DNA of 64,000 nt from Roseobacter sp. MED193 (GTDB lineage: Bacteria; Pseudomonadota; Alphaproteobacteria; Rhodobacterales; Rhodobacteraceae): positions 58,981 through 122,980 of the forward strand of contig NZ_AANB01000013.1 in NCBI RefSeq assembly GCF_000152965.1, given 5' to 3'. Position numbers and translations under genes: made by a program. Below the pieces are notes generated by a model. The model was not told where the DNA came from, did not search any database, and saw only the letters and a program-made list of their open reading frames with translations. Shown one piece after another: positions 33,383-41,785 of the stretch. Within the stretch, counting starts at the first letter, position 1; each line of letters begins with the position of its first letter.

Positions 33383-34260
33383 CTGCCTTGTCTTTTGCCG
33401 ATGCGATGCAGCTTTTTGTGGTCGGCCTGTCACAAGGGTGCCTTTATAGCCTGATCGCGATTGGTCTGGTGCTTGTGTATAAGGCGACTGAGCAGGTGAA
33501 TTTTGCCCAAGGCGAATTCATGATGCTGGGGGCATTTGTCGGGTATCAGTTCATCGTGCTGATGGGGATGCCCTACTGGCTGGGTGCGATGTTGACATTG
33601 GTCTTCATGGGCGCATTCGGCTACGGCGTCGAAGCGCTTGTGGTGCGGCGCCTGACGGGCCAGCCGGTGTTCACTGTCTTTATCCTGACGCTGGCATTGG
33701 GTATCGCGCTCAGGGCGGTTGCAGGGATAATTTGGGGGTTTGGCAACTATTCGTTGCCTGCTCCGGTTGATGGCAATCTTACACTGGGCCCAGTGATCAT
33801 TTCTTGGGCCAGCGTGTTGTCGATTGTTGTCACCGCGGTTGTCGCCAGCGCGCTGTACCTGTTTTTCCGTTACGCTCGGCAGGGTGTCGCCATGCAGGCG
33901 TTGTCCCTGAACCAGTTAGCAGCGTTCTACATGGGTATTCCTGTGAAACGGCTGACATCCTCGATCTGGGCAATGTCCGCGATCTTTGGCGGGATTGCCG
34001 GACTGCTCCTGGGGCCAATGACGTTGGTTTCGACGCAGATGGGTTTTATCGGGTTCAAGGCATTTGCAGGGGCAATTGTCGGTGGTTTCGGCTCCATCCC
34101 CGGTGCGGTGATCGGTTGCTTGCTGATCGGTGTGACGGAACCGTTTTTCGATATCATGTTCCCGACCCTCAAAGGAATTGGTGCCTACTTGATCATGTTC
34201 CTTGTGCTGTTGATCCGTCCGCAAGGCCTGCTGGCCCAAATTTATGCAAAGAAGGTCTAA
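33379..34260 (+). CDS. livH: Branched-chain-type ABC permease LivH
   Basis: A 293-residue inner-membrane permease with about eight helices, the conserved ATEQVNFAQGEFMMLGAF start region and the EAA-type loop IVGGFGSIPGAVIGCLLIG. It forms the translocation channel with LivM. The family imports branched amino acids but also aromatic and aliphatic carboxylates; the setting within a CoA-catabolism operon favours a carboxylate. ATGA overlap with the racemase-type gene. Confidence 0.92.
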   Translation: MTALSFADAMQLFVVGLSQGCLYSLIAIGLVLVYKATEQVNFAQGEFMMLGAFVGYQFIVLMGMPYWLGAMLTLVFMGAFGYGVEALVVRRLTGQPVFTVFILTLALGIALRAVAGIIWGFGNYSLPAPVDGNLTLGPVIISWASVLSIVVTAVVASALYLFFRYARQGVAMQALSLNQLAAFYMGIPVKRLTSSIWAMSAIFGGIAGLLLGPMTLVSTQMGFIGFKAFAGAIVGGFGSIPGAVIGCLLIGVTEPFFDIMFPTLKGIGAYLIMFLVLLIRPQGLLAQIYAKKV

Positions 34261-34263
34261 GCC

Positions 34264-35343
34264 ATGCGCGTAATTTTTCGCAAATCCTATGTTCAGGACA
34301 TCCAGCTTTTCCGCGACCGTGGACAGGCATTCTGGTATCTGCTGTTTGCCGCGATCGCACTGGCCGCGCCGCTGTTTCTGGACGGCTATTTTCTGGATGA
34401 ACTCTCATTCGTATTCATCTATGCTATCGCGGGTCTCGGGCTAATGGTGCTGACCGGATTTTCCGGGCAGGTGAGTTTCGGACAGGCGGCGTTTGTCGCA
34501 ATCGGTGCCTACACTCACACGATCCTGCTGACCCGTTACAGCGTGCCGTGGCTTTTGTCGCTGCCGATAGCGGCGTTGGTGGCTGGGCTGGTCGGGTTGG
34601 CCGTCGGACGGATCTGCGGAAAGATGCACGGGCTGTATCTGGCGATTGCCACGCTTTCGATTGCGATTGTGACCGAACGGCTCATCGGTGGTGCGGGCGA
34701 TTTCACAGGCGGTCATCGTGGCCTTTCGGTGCCGGAAATCAATATTCTCGGGCTGGCCATCGACGAAAGCTGGAAAGTTTATCTGCTGAATTTTGTCATC
34801 TTCGTGGGTTGTATCCTGATCGTTCGCAACCTGACACGCACAAGGTCGGGTCGCGCCATGATTGCGATCCGCGACTCCGAAGTGTCGGCGCGGGCGTTGG
34901 GAACCAATGTGGCCTTCTTCAAGGCATATGCGTTCTTCATCTCGGCAGTTTTTGCGGGCCTCGCGGGCGGGCTGCTGGCGCACGCCTTCTTCTACATCAC
35001 GCCGGAAACCTTCGGAATGGGGGAATCCATCCGTCTGCTGTTGATGATCGTCGTCGGCGGGATCGGAACCATCCACGGCGCGGTTTTTGGGGCGTTCTTT
35101 ATCGTGCTGCTGCCAACCGTGTTGAGCTGGGTCAAGATCGTGCTGCCCAGTGCAGTCGCCACGTCCGGCGGTTTCGATAGTCTTGCATTCGGTCTGATCC
35201 TGCTGGGGTTCATCCTGTTCGAACCTGACGGACTTTATGGACGCTGGACCAAGATCCATCACTATTTCAACGTGTTCCCGATGTACAAGAAGCGCAGTTT
35301 CCAGCGTCAGAAGACATTCCTCAAAACGGAGCGTTTAAGATGA
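34264..35343 (+). CDS. livM: Branched-chain-type ABC permease LivM
   Basis: A 359-residue permease with the LivM signature GLGLMVLTGFSGQVSFGQAAF (broken here into its parts: GLMVLTGFSG and QVSFGQAAF) and the loop IVVGGIGTIHGAVFGAFF. It has about nine helices and a basic C-terminal tail. Partner of LivH; three bases separate it from livH and it overlaps livG by ATGA. Confidence 0.92.
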   Translation: MRVIFRKSYVQDIQLFRDRGQAFWYLLFAAIALAAPLFLDGYFLDELSFVFIYAIAGLGLMVLTGFSGQVSFGQAAFVAIGAYTHTILLTRYSVPWLLSLPIAALVAGLVGLAVGRICGKMHGLYLAIATLSIAIVTERLIGGAGDFTGGHRGLSVPEINILGLAIDESWKVYLLNFVIFVGCILIVRNLTRTRSGRAMIAIRDSEVSARALGTNVAFFKAYAFFISAVFAGLAGGLLAHAFFYITPETFGMGESIRLLLMIVVGGIGTIHGAVFGAFFIVLLPTVLSWVKIVLPSAVATSGGFDSLAFGLILLGFILFEPDGLYGRWTKIHHYFNVFPMYKKRSFQRQKTFLKTERLR

Positions 35344-36107
35344 ACGGGTTGGAGATAGATAACGTATCGCTTTCCTTTGGTGGTTTGAAAGCGGTGGATG
35401 GCTTGAGCTTTTCAGTTGAACCGGGGTCGGTGTTCACCATCATTGGCCCCAATGGCGCGGGCAAAAGCACGGTGTTCAACCTCATCTGCCGGATTTACGA
35501 TCCGTCGCAAGGCGACATCCGGTTCAACGGCAAAAGCCTGCGAAAAGCGAAATCCCATGAGGTAATCAACCACGGCATTGCGCGGACGTTCCAGAATATC
35601 GAACTGTTCGAACATGCGTCATTGCTTGATAACTTGCTGATCGGGCGCATCCGTCACGGCAAATTCGGGCCTCTGAGTGAGCTGTTTTTTACCCGTTCGC
35701 AGATGCGTCAGGAACTGGCCCACCGCCGCAAAGCCGAAGAAATAATCGAGTTTCTTGATCTCGAAGGCTACCGTCATGCACGGGTTGCGGATTTGCCGTA
35801 TGGCGTGCGCAAAAAGACCGAAATGGCCCGCGCGTTGGTGTCGGAGCCAAAGATCCTGTTGCTGGACGAACCGTCAAGCGGACTGACCAGCGAGGAAACC
35901 GACGATACTGCTTTTGTGATTGAAGATATCCGCGAGGTCCTGGGTGTCACCGTTGTTATGATCGAACACGACATGAAACTGGTGAACAAAGTTTCGGACA
36001 TGGTGCTGGCCATCAACGAAGGCCGGTTTCTTGCAAGCGGCAGCGCATCCGAAGTTCAAAGCGATCCCGATGTTCAGGCGGCATATCTGGGAGGGCAGGC
36101 AGCATGA
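35340..36107 (+). CDS. livG: ABC transporter ATP-binding protein LivG
   Basis: A 255-residue nucleotide-binding protein with Walker A GPNGAGKST (about 37-45), a signature region modified to PYGVRKKTEMARAL in place of LSGGQ, Walker B ILLLDEPSSG and the switch His in IEHDMKLV. LivG normally has a degenerate signature of this kind. Couples ATP hydrolysis to import through LivHM. Overlaps livF by ATGA. Confidence 0.92.
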   Translation: MNGLEIDNVSLSFGGLKAVDGLSFSVEPGSVFTIIGPNGAGKSTVFNLICRIYDPSQGDIRFNGKSLRKAKSHEVINHGIARTFQNIELFEHASLLDNLLIGRIRHGKFGPLSELFFTRSQMRQELAHRRKAEEIIEFLDLEGYRHARVADLPYGVRKKTEMARALVSEPKILLLDEPSSGLTSEETDDTAFVIEDIREVLGVTVVMIEHDMKLVNKVSDMVLAINEGRFLASGSASEVQSDPDVQAAYLGGQAA

Positions 36108-36874
36108 CCGAGGTACTGCGCGCCAGCAACGTCGAAACGATGTATGGCAGGGTGATGGCCATTCGCGGCATCAGCCTGACGGTCAAGGAAGGGTCGGTCG
36201 TTACGGTCATGGGCTCCAATGGGGCGGGCAAAACGACGATTTTGAAAACCATCTCCGGCGCGCTTGATCCGTTCAAGGGGCAGGTGGAATTTGAAGGGCG
36301 CGATATCACCGCGCTTGACCCAGATGTCATCGCGCGCGTCGGCATCGCCCATTCACCCGAAGGGCGCGAAGTGTTTTCCCTCTTGTCGGTCAAGGACAAC
36401 CTGATGATGGGTGCCTATTGCCGCAAGGATCGCGATGAAGTGGCGCGTGACTTGGAAAAGGTGCTGGGCTGGTTTCCCGTGCTGCGCACCTTTCTGGAAA
36501 AGCAGGCGATCTATCTATCTGGCGGGCAACAACAGATGTTGGCTTTGGGTCGCGCGTTTATGCAGCGTCCGCGCGTGATGTTGCTGGACGAGCCGTCGCT
36601 GGGCCTGTCACCGCTCCTGATTTCCGAGATTTTCCAGATCATCAAACGGATCAACGTCGAAGAAGGCGTGACCATGTTGCTGGTTGAACAGAACGCCAGT
36701 GTTGCGCTGCCGGCCGCCGATTTCGGGTACGTCCTTGAAACCGGCCGGATCGTTATGGAAGGTGAACGCGACGTTCTCATGAAAAGTGCTGACATTCGCG
36801 AATTCTACCTTGGCATCAAAGCAGAAAGTGCGCGCGGCGACCGCCGCTGGAAAGCAAGAAAGACGTGGCGATGA
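36104..36874 (+). CDS. livF: ABC transporter ATP-binding protein LivF
   Basis: A 256-residue nucleotide-binding protein with Walker A GSNGAGKTT, signature YLSGGQQQML, Walker B VMLLDEPSLG and a C-terminal extension of about 20 mostly basic residues after YLGIKAES that is not typical of amino-acid LivF. Its stop overlaps the ATG of the acyl-CoA synthetase, an arrangement that suggests coupling of transport and CoA activation. Confidence 0.92.
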   Translation: MTEVLRASNVETMYGRVMAIRGISLTVKEGSVVTVMGSNGAGKTTILKTISGALDPFKGQVEFEGRDITALDPDVIARVGIAHSPEGREVFSLLSVKDNLMMGAYCRKDRDEVARDLEKVLGWFPVLRTFLEKQAIYLSGGQQQMLALGRAFMQRPRVMLLDEPSLGLSPLLISEIFQIIKRINVEEGVTMLLVEQNASVALPAADFGYVLETGRIVMEGERDVLMKSADIREFYLGIKAESARGDRRWKARKTWR

Positions 36875-38718
36875 ACACAATGCAAGACCAATCCACCGCA
36901 GGATGGACGCCGCCGCCGGTCCAGATTGACGGCTGTGACACGTTCTCCAAACTGTTCCGGCAGAACTGCAAGAAGTTCGGCAACAAAATCGCAATCCGCG
37001 AAAAGGATTTCGGCATCTGGAAAGAATTCAGCTGGCTGGACTATTACGCATCCGCGCGCAGGGTCGGGTGTTCACTTATGGCGTTGGGCTACCGTGAAGG
37101 TGACGTGGCCGCGATCATTAGTGAAGACAACAAGGAGTGGGTGTTTGCCGACCTTGGCATCCAGTGCATCGGGGCCACGACTCACGGGCTATATCCTACT
37201 TTGCAGGAAAAGCAAGTTGCCTATCAGTTGAACGATAGCGGAGCGAAGGTGCTATTCGTTGAGGATGAAGAGCAGCTAGATAAGTATCTGGGTGTGGAGG
37301 ACCAGCTTGATCATCTCGAAAAAGTTATCGTATTTGATATGGAAGGGTTGCGCAGTTTCCAGCATGACAAAGTCATAGGCTGGGAAGAATTTCTCGCACT
37401 GTCGGACGCTAAAATCGAAGAACTGAGCGTTGAATTTGAGCGCCGCGTTGATGCGGGCGATCCCGAAGATATCGCAACGCTGATCTATACGTCCGGCACA
37501 ACCGGTGCTCCCAAAGGTGCCGCGATGTCGCACCGCTTCTTTCTAGCGCAATCGGATAATTACCCCGAATTGCCGCTCGGACCGGGCGATGAAGTTTTGA
37601 CGTTCCTGCCGCTGTGTCACGCGGCCGAACGGATCCTGTCTGTCTGCGTGCCGATCCGTCACGGCATAACCATCAACATCGCGGAAAGCGGCGATACATT
37701 TGCCGCTGACATTCAGGAAGTCGCGCCAACATTCATCTTTGCGGTGCCGCGCGTGTGGGAAAAATTCTATTCCCGTATCAATTTTGTGATGAATGATGCC
37801 ACCGCATTTGGCCGGTTTGCCTATGACCAAGCCCTGAAAACGGCTGGACGCAGGGAGGCATTGATTGCTGCGGGAAAATCTGTGCCGACGATGCTTAGGC
37901 TTAGGCATAAGGTGCTGGACTTTCTGGTGCTTCGAAATATCAGGGTCGAACTGGGACTGGCGCGCGCGCATACGATCGTATCGGGTGCGGCACCGATTTC
38001 AGCCCGACTGCTCAGCTGGTTCAATGCCCTTGGGGTGACAGTACAAGAGGCATATGGCCAGACCGAAACCGGCATTGTGACTGCAACCATACCGGGCAGA
38101 TCACCGATCGGTTCCATCGGCCGGGCAATGCGCAATGTCGAAGCGAAACTGGCCGATGACGGTGAAATCCTCATTCGCTCATCCAGCAATTTTTCGGGTT
38201 ATCTGAACCAGCCTGAAAAGACGGCGGAAACCGTGGTCGATGGCTGGGTCTATACGGGTGATGTTGGGACGATGGATGCCAATGGTGACCTAACTATTCT
38301 GGACCGCAAGAAGGACATCATCATCACCGCAGGCGGCAAGAACATTACGCCTTCGCAGTTGGAAAACGAGCTCAAATTCTCGCCCTATATTTCTGATGCG
38401 GTGATCATCGGGGACAAGCGCAAATACCTGAGCGTGCTGATCATGATCGACCACGAAAACGTTGAAAAATACGCGCAGGAAAAGCGTATCCCGTTTTCCA
38501 ACTACAAATCCCTGTGCGCAAACACCCAAATCCAGGACTTGATCGAAGGCGAGGTGGAACAGGCGAACAGCGGTTTCGCGCCGGTCGAGCAGGTAAAGAA
38601 ATTCCGGCTGATCGACGTACTTTTGACAGCCGAAGACGACGAGCTGACTCCGACGATGAAGCTTAAGCGCAACGAGATCGAGCGCAAATACAAAGACCTG
38701 ATCGAAACGATGTATTGA
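36871..38718 (+). CDS. Long-chain-type acyl-CoA synthetase
   Basis: A 615-residue AMP-forming ligase. It has YTSGTTGAPKG (about 211-221), the AYGQTETG substrate/ATP segment, VYTGDVG and the fatty-acid signature DRKKDIIITAGGKNITP. It converts the imported carboxylate to its CoA ester. The length and ITAGGKN signature place it with long-chain or bulky-substrate ligases rather than benzoate-type ligases. Starts inside the livF stop (ATGA). A separate, truncated synthetase lies at 25597. Confidence 0.9.
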   Translation: MNTMQDQSTAGWTPPPVQIDGCDTFSKLFRQNCKKFGNKIAIREKDFGIWKEFSWLDYYASARRVGCSLMALGYREGDVAAIISEDNKEWVFADLGIQCIGATTHGLYPTLQEKQVAYQLNDSGAKVLFVEDEEQLDKYLGVEDQLDHLEKVIVFDMEGLRSFQHDKVIGWEEFLALSDAKIEELSVEFERRVDAGDPEDIATLIYTSGTTGAPKGAAMSHRFFLAQSDNYPELPLGPGDEVLTFLPLCHAAERILSVCVPIRHGITINIAESGDTFAADIQEVAPTFIFAVPRVWEKFYSRINFVMNDATAFGRFAYDQALKTAGRREALIAAGKSVPTMLRLRHKVLDFLVLRNIRVELGLARAHTIVSGAAPISARLLSWFNALGVTVQEAYGQTETGIVTATIPGRSPIGSIGRAMRNVEAKLADDGEILIRSSSNFSGYLNQPEKTAETVVDGWVYTGDVGTMDANGDLTILDRKKDIIITAGGKNITPSQLENELKFSPYISDAVIIGDKRKYLSVLIMIDHENVEKYAQEKRIPFSNYKSLCANTQIQDLIEGEVEQANSGFAPVEQVKKFRLIDVLLTAEDDELTPTMKLKRNEIERKYKDLIETMY

Positions 38719-38738
38719 AACACCAAAGGGAGAGACCA

Positions 38739-39902
38739 ATGAAGAAACTAGCAACAGCACTTGCGTTTACCGCAATGACAGCCACCGGCGCGATGGCCGA
38801 GGGGCTGCAGGGCGTGACCGACGACATGATCACGCTTGGCACCTATACGGACCTAAGCGGGCCGTTGGCAGTCTGGGGTGTGCCCGAGGCGAATGGCCTG
38901 CGCATGCGCGTGGACGAGATCAATGCGGCGGGCGGCATTCACGGTCGCCAGCTTGAGATTATAATCGAGGACACGCAATATCAGGTGCCCCGCGCGATTC
39001 AGGTTGCAAACAAACTGATGCGCCGCGACCAGATTTTTGCGATGGTTGGCGCGCTTGGCACACCGATGAACCTAGCGATCATGCCGCAACAAATTGAAGC
39101 GGGAATTCCCAACATGTTCCCGATGTCGGCCGAGGTCGAGATGTATGAACCATTGGATCCGATGAAATACGCATTTTTTCGCAGCTATACAGACCAGTTT
39201 CGCGCGGGCGTTGCATACTTCAAGGAAAATGGTGATTTCTCAACACCCTGCATTGCGCAACTCGCAAATGAAGCTGGTGAATCAATGGCGCTTGGCGTCA
39301 CGCAGCAATTGGCAGAGTATGACATGAAAGTCGCGGCCAAAACGGAGCATTCGGCAACCGAATCCGATATGCTCTCGTCTGTAACCACATTGAAAAACGC
39401 CGGTTGCGATATCGTGTTTCTGGCGGGTGGGGTGCGCGATACAATTCTAGTTGTTGCAACATCTAAAAAGCTTGGTTTTGAACCGACTTTCGTGACTGGA
39501 ATGGTGTCCTATATGGATGCAGTTGCGACTGCCGCTGATGGCGCGATGGATGGTCTATATCTGGTATCGCCTTTTGTTTTTGCGAACGCAGGAGACTCCG
39601 AAGGGGAAGCAAAACGTATCCTGGAGAGTTACAGCGAAATTTACGGTGAAAAGATGGCCCCACAAGCGCAGCTTGGTTACGTTTTCATCGACCTGATTGC
39701 CGTGGCGCTCGAAGCTGCTGGTCGCGATCTGACGACCGAAGGATTTCTGGCCGCAACCGAAGCGATCACTAGCTATGTTGATCCGATCGGCGGCCAGTCG
39801 GTCAGCTTTGGCCCGGAAGACCATCAGGGCATCGAAAGTCTGATTATGGCAAAAGTCGAAGACGGTAAATGGACTATTGCGGCCCGCGGGCTCGACTACT
39901 AA
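38739..39902 (+). CDS. Periplasmic substrate-binding protein (LivJ/LivK type)
   Basis: A 387-residue type 1 periplasmic binding protein with a signal peptide ending at AMA (about residue 18) and the fold signatures GTYTDLSGPLAVWG, GGIHGRQLEIIIEDTQYQ and FVTGMVSYMDA. It captures the substrate for LivHMGF. ATG at 38739 is preceded by AAAGGGAGAG. Low-affinity family features do not identify the ligand; the operon context points to a carboxylate. Confidence 0.9.
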   Translation: MKKLATALAFTAMTATGAMAEGLQGVTDDMITLGTYTDLSGPLAVWGVPEANGLRMRVDEINAAGGIHGRQLEIIIEDTQYQVPRAIQVANKLMRRDQIFAMVGALGTPMNLAIMPQQIEAGIPNMFPMSAEVEMYEPLDPMKYAFFRSYTDQFRAGVAYFKENGDFSTPCIAQLANEAGESMALGVTQQLAEYDMKVAAKTEHSATESDMLSSVTTLKNAGCDIVFLAGGVRDTILVVATSKKLGFEPTFVTGMVSYMDAVATAADGAMDGLYLVSPFVFANAGDSEGEAKRILESYSEIYGEKMAPQAQLGYVFIDLIAVALEAAGRDLTTEGFLAATEAITSYVDPIGGQSVSFGPEDHQGIESLIMAKVEDGKWTIAARGLDY

Positions 39903-39920
39903 TCTGTCAGTGATAAATGC

Positions 39921-39952
39921 GGGCGGTGCTTCGGTTCCGCCCGTTGGTTTTG
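39921..39952 (+). terminator. Hairpin after binding-protein gene
   Basis: GGGCGG (39921-39926) pairs with CCGCCC (39937-39942) over a 10-base loop and is followed by GTTGGTTTT. It probably attenuates or ends the catabolic transcript just before the TetR gene. Confidence 0.55.
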
Positions 39953-39963
39953 AAAGAGTAGCT

Positions 39964-40584
39964 TTGACTAGAATCCATTGGCACAAAAAAACCAAAGATG
40001 CCAAAGGCCAGCAAAAGCTGAAACGGCGGGCCATGCTCAATCTGGCCGCGCATTCGTTTTCAACAGTCGGATACAAACAGACATCGATGGATGACATCGC
40101 AGCGGCACTCGCAGTCACCAAGCCCGCGCTTTATTATTACGCCAAAAACAAAGAAGATATCCTGATGCAATGCGCCCGCATCTCGCTGGAGCGGGTCGAG
40201 CTATGCTTCACATCGGCAAAGGAAGTTCAGGGTAACGGGCTTGATCGTATCCGCGTATTCTTTAGAGTCTATGCGAACATGGTTGTGAGCGAATTCGGCT
40301 CTGCCTTGATGCGCGAAGCGCGGCGCAATCTGACCGGAGAAAATCAGAAGAATTTGCGTCAGACAATGATAGACGGTCAGAATTTTCTTGAAAGTATTAT
40401 CGCAGAAGGGATCAAAGACGGTTCTATCCGCGATTGCGACTCAAAGCGCCTCGCACATGTGCTTTTTTCGGCCTTCAACCAGATGCCGATCTGGTATAAT
40501 CCGAAAGGGCCGCTTAACCCAGAGAGTATTGCAGATGAAATGCTGGAACTAATCATCCATGGCGTGGGTGCGAAGAATACTTGA
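39964..40584 (+). CDS. TetR-family regulator
   Basis: About 206 residues with an N-terminal helix-turn-helix (HSFSTVGYKQTSMDDIAAALAVTKPALYYYAKNKED in two parts: TSMDDIAAALAV and TKPALYYYAKNK) and an all-helical ligand domain typical of fatty-acyl-CoA-sensing TetR proteins. The start is uncertain: TTG at 39964 behind AAAGAG is chosen; GTG at 39910 is in frame. Candidate target is the palindrome at 28261-28278; an acyl-CoA from the pathway is the likely inducer. Confidence 0.82.
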   Translation: MTRIHWHKKTKDAKGQQKLKRRAMLNLAAHSFSTVGYKQTSMDDIAAALAVTKPALYYYAKNKEDILMQCARISLERVELCFTSAKEVQGNGLDRIRVFFRVYANMVVSEFGSALMREARRNLTGENQKNLRQTMIDGQNFLESIIAEGIKDGSIRDCDSKRLAHVLFSAFNQMPIWYNPKGPLNPESIADEMLELIIHGVGAKNT

Positions 40585-40716
40585 TTCTAAATTTGTTGCC
40601 TATTCAAACAGCGCCGATTTTATTAAAGATTTAACATAAGATGGACTCTCGGATTTTTGAAGGAGCACTTTCATAATTAACATAAACTTCATTATGCGTA
40701 GTTATACTTAGTATTG

Positions 40717-40732
40717 CGATAGTATATTATCG
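40717..40732. promoter_or_regulatory. Near-palindrome shared with the VirB operon promoter
   Basis: CGATAGTATATTATCG lies 38 bp before the ATG at 40770 in an AT-rich 185-bp gap. The same sequence with one change occurs, inverted, 52 bp before the VirB operon at 51677-51692. TTAACATAA is also repeated at 40631 and 40676 in this gap. A common regulator or a strong extended -10 element are both possible. Confidence 0.5.
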
Positions 40733-40769
40733 TATGTATGCTGAACTCCTCTCCCGGAGGTTTCGCAGC

Positions 40770-41465
40770 ATGCACCATCTAATCAAGAAGCTTCTCCCCT
40801 CGGTCGCTGTCGCTTTGACTGTGACAGGTTTTACGCTGCCGGCACCCGCCCGCGCGCAGACATACCCGATTGACTGCGCGATCCTCTTGTGCCTGTCTGG
40901 CGGCTGGCCTGCATCCGTCCCGTGCGCCCGGGCTCGCGCCGAATTCATCAGGCGGATCACGCCCTGGCCAGTGGAACCGCCGCTGCAAATCTGGCGCTGT
41001 CCCATGGGCGCCTCCTATGAGAACGATCGGCCATCAAACAACGCTGGCCGCATCTTTGAAGCCTTGTACCAGGCGGACAACCGTCGACCGCTCCAATCCT
41101 TGCCAGTCGACGATCTCGTGCCCACCGACGAGGCACTCCGGCGCGTTCAGGACCGCGCAGACATCGATATCAGCGGACCTGAGTTCAATTTCGTGCGTTC
41201 CATCCGCGTCTTCGATGTACGGTATGCACGACAGCACGAGTCCGGGCGCGATGGTGACTGCAACCGAAGCGCGACCGTGGTTCTCGGCACCTATGGGACC
41301 CAAGGCGATTTCTCATGGCAGCGATCTTCCATAACTGCCCTGCCCGAGGCGCATGTGGGACTTGAACGTTGGGGCCAGAATTGCCCGGGTATCTATCACC
41401 GATCTGTCTTCGTCGATTGGCGTGACTATGAGGGCAACTACGGCTTCGAACAGGTGAACTACTAG
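40770..41465 (+). CDS. Exported protein of unknown function
   Basis: A 231-residue protein with a signal peptide (KKLLPSVAVALTV, cleavage near ARA at residue 28) and a Cys-rich N-terminal mature region (DCAILLCLSGGWPASVPC, then IWRCP). I know no characterised family, although proteins of this sort are often seen near VirB-type operons in Rhodobacterales. The shared upstream motif supports a link to the operon at 51744. The ATG at 40770 follows CGGAGG; an earlier in-frame ATG has no ribosome site. Confidence 0.8.
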   Translation: MHHLIKKLLPSVAVALTVTGFTLPAPARAQTYPIDCAILLCLSGGWPASVPCARARAEFIRRITPWPVEPPLQIWRCPMGASYENDRPSNNAGRIFEALYQADNRRPLQSLPVDDLVPTDEALRRVQDRADIDISGPEFNFVRSIRVFDVRYARQHESGRDGDCNRSATVVLGTYGTQGDFSWQRSSITALPEAHVGLERWGQNCPGIYHRSVFVDWRDYEGNYGFEQVNY

Positions 41466-41785
41466 CGCTGACAAAGACAGCGGCACTATCAAACTGCGGA
41501 AATTTGAGCGTGCTAAGTTACTCAAATACCAGCCGTTCGCTGCTGTCTGTGGTAAGGTCCGGAGGGCGGACTTTCCCGACATTGATGCTTGGGCATGTTG
41601 CTGACGCAGCATCGCTTCGCGGGTGCGGTACGCACGTCGCTGCGTTGCAGCCAAAGTCGCAAAATCGGTCATTTAAAGCCCCGCCGAGCCACAAATTTCA
41701 AACCGTGCTTTCGCCGCAGACGGTTCCAACGCTTCAGTCGCGGGACGAGGCAGTTTCTGAGTCTGTCTACCTTTCGGATCACGCA
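41466..41785. other. Gene-free stretch, likely decayed DNA
   Basis: 320 bp between an exported-protein gene and an MFS gene that faces it. Short open frames here have no ribosome sites or recognisable domains; the base composition looks like former coding sequence. No repeat pair or RNA gene is visible. Confidence 0.4.

Noticed and set aside
32279..33433. 384-residue reverse frame under the racemase-type gene
   Set aside because: Antisense shadow; the forward frame has catalytic residues and operon coupling.
41313..41672. 119-residue reverse frame after the 40770 gene
   Set aside because: Overlaps the end of a supported exported-protein gene and lacks a ribosome site or domain.
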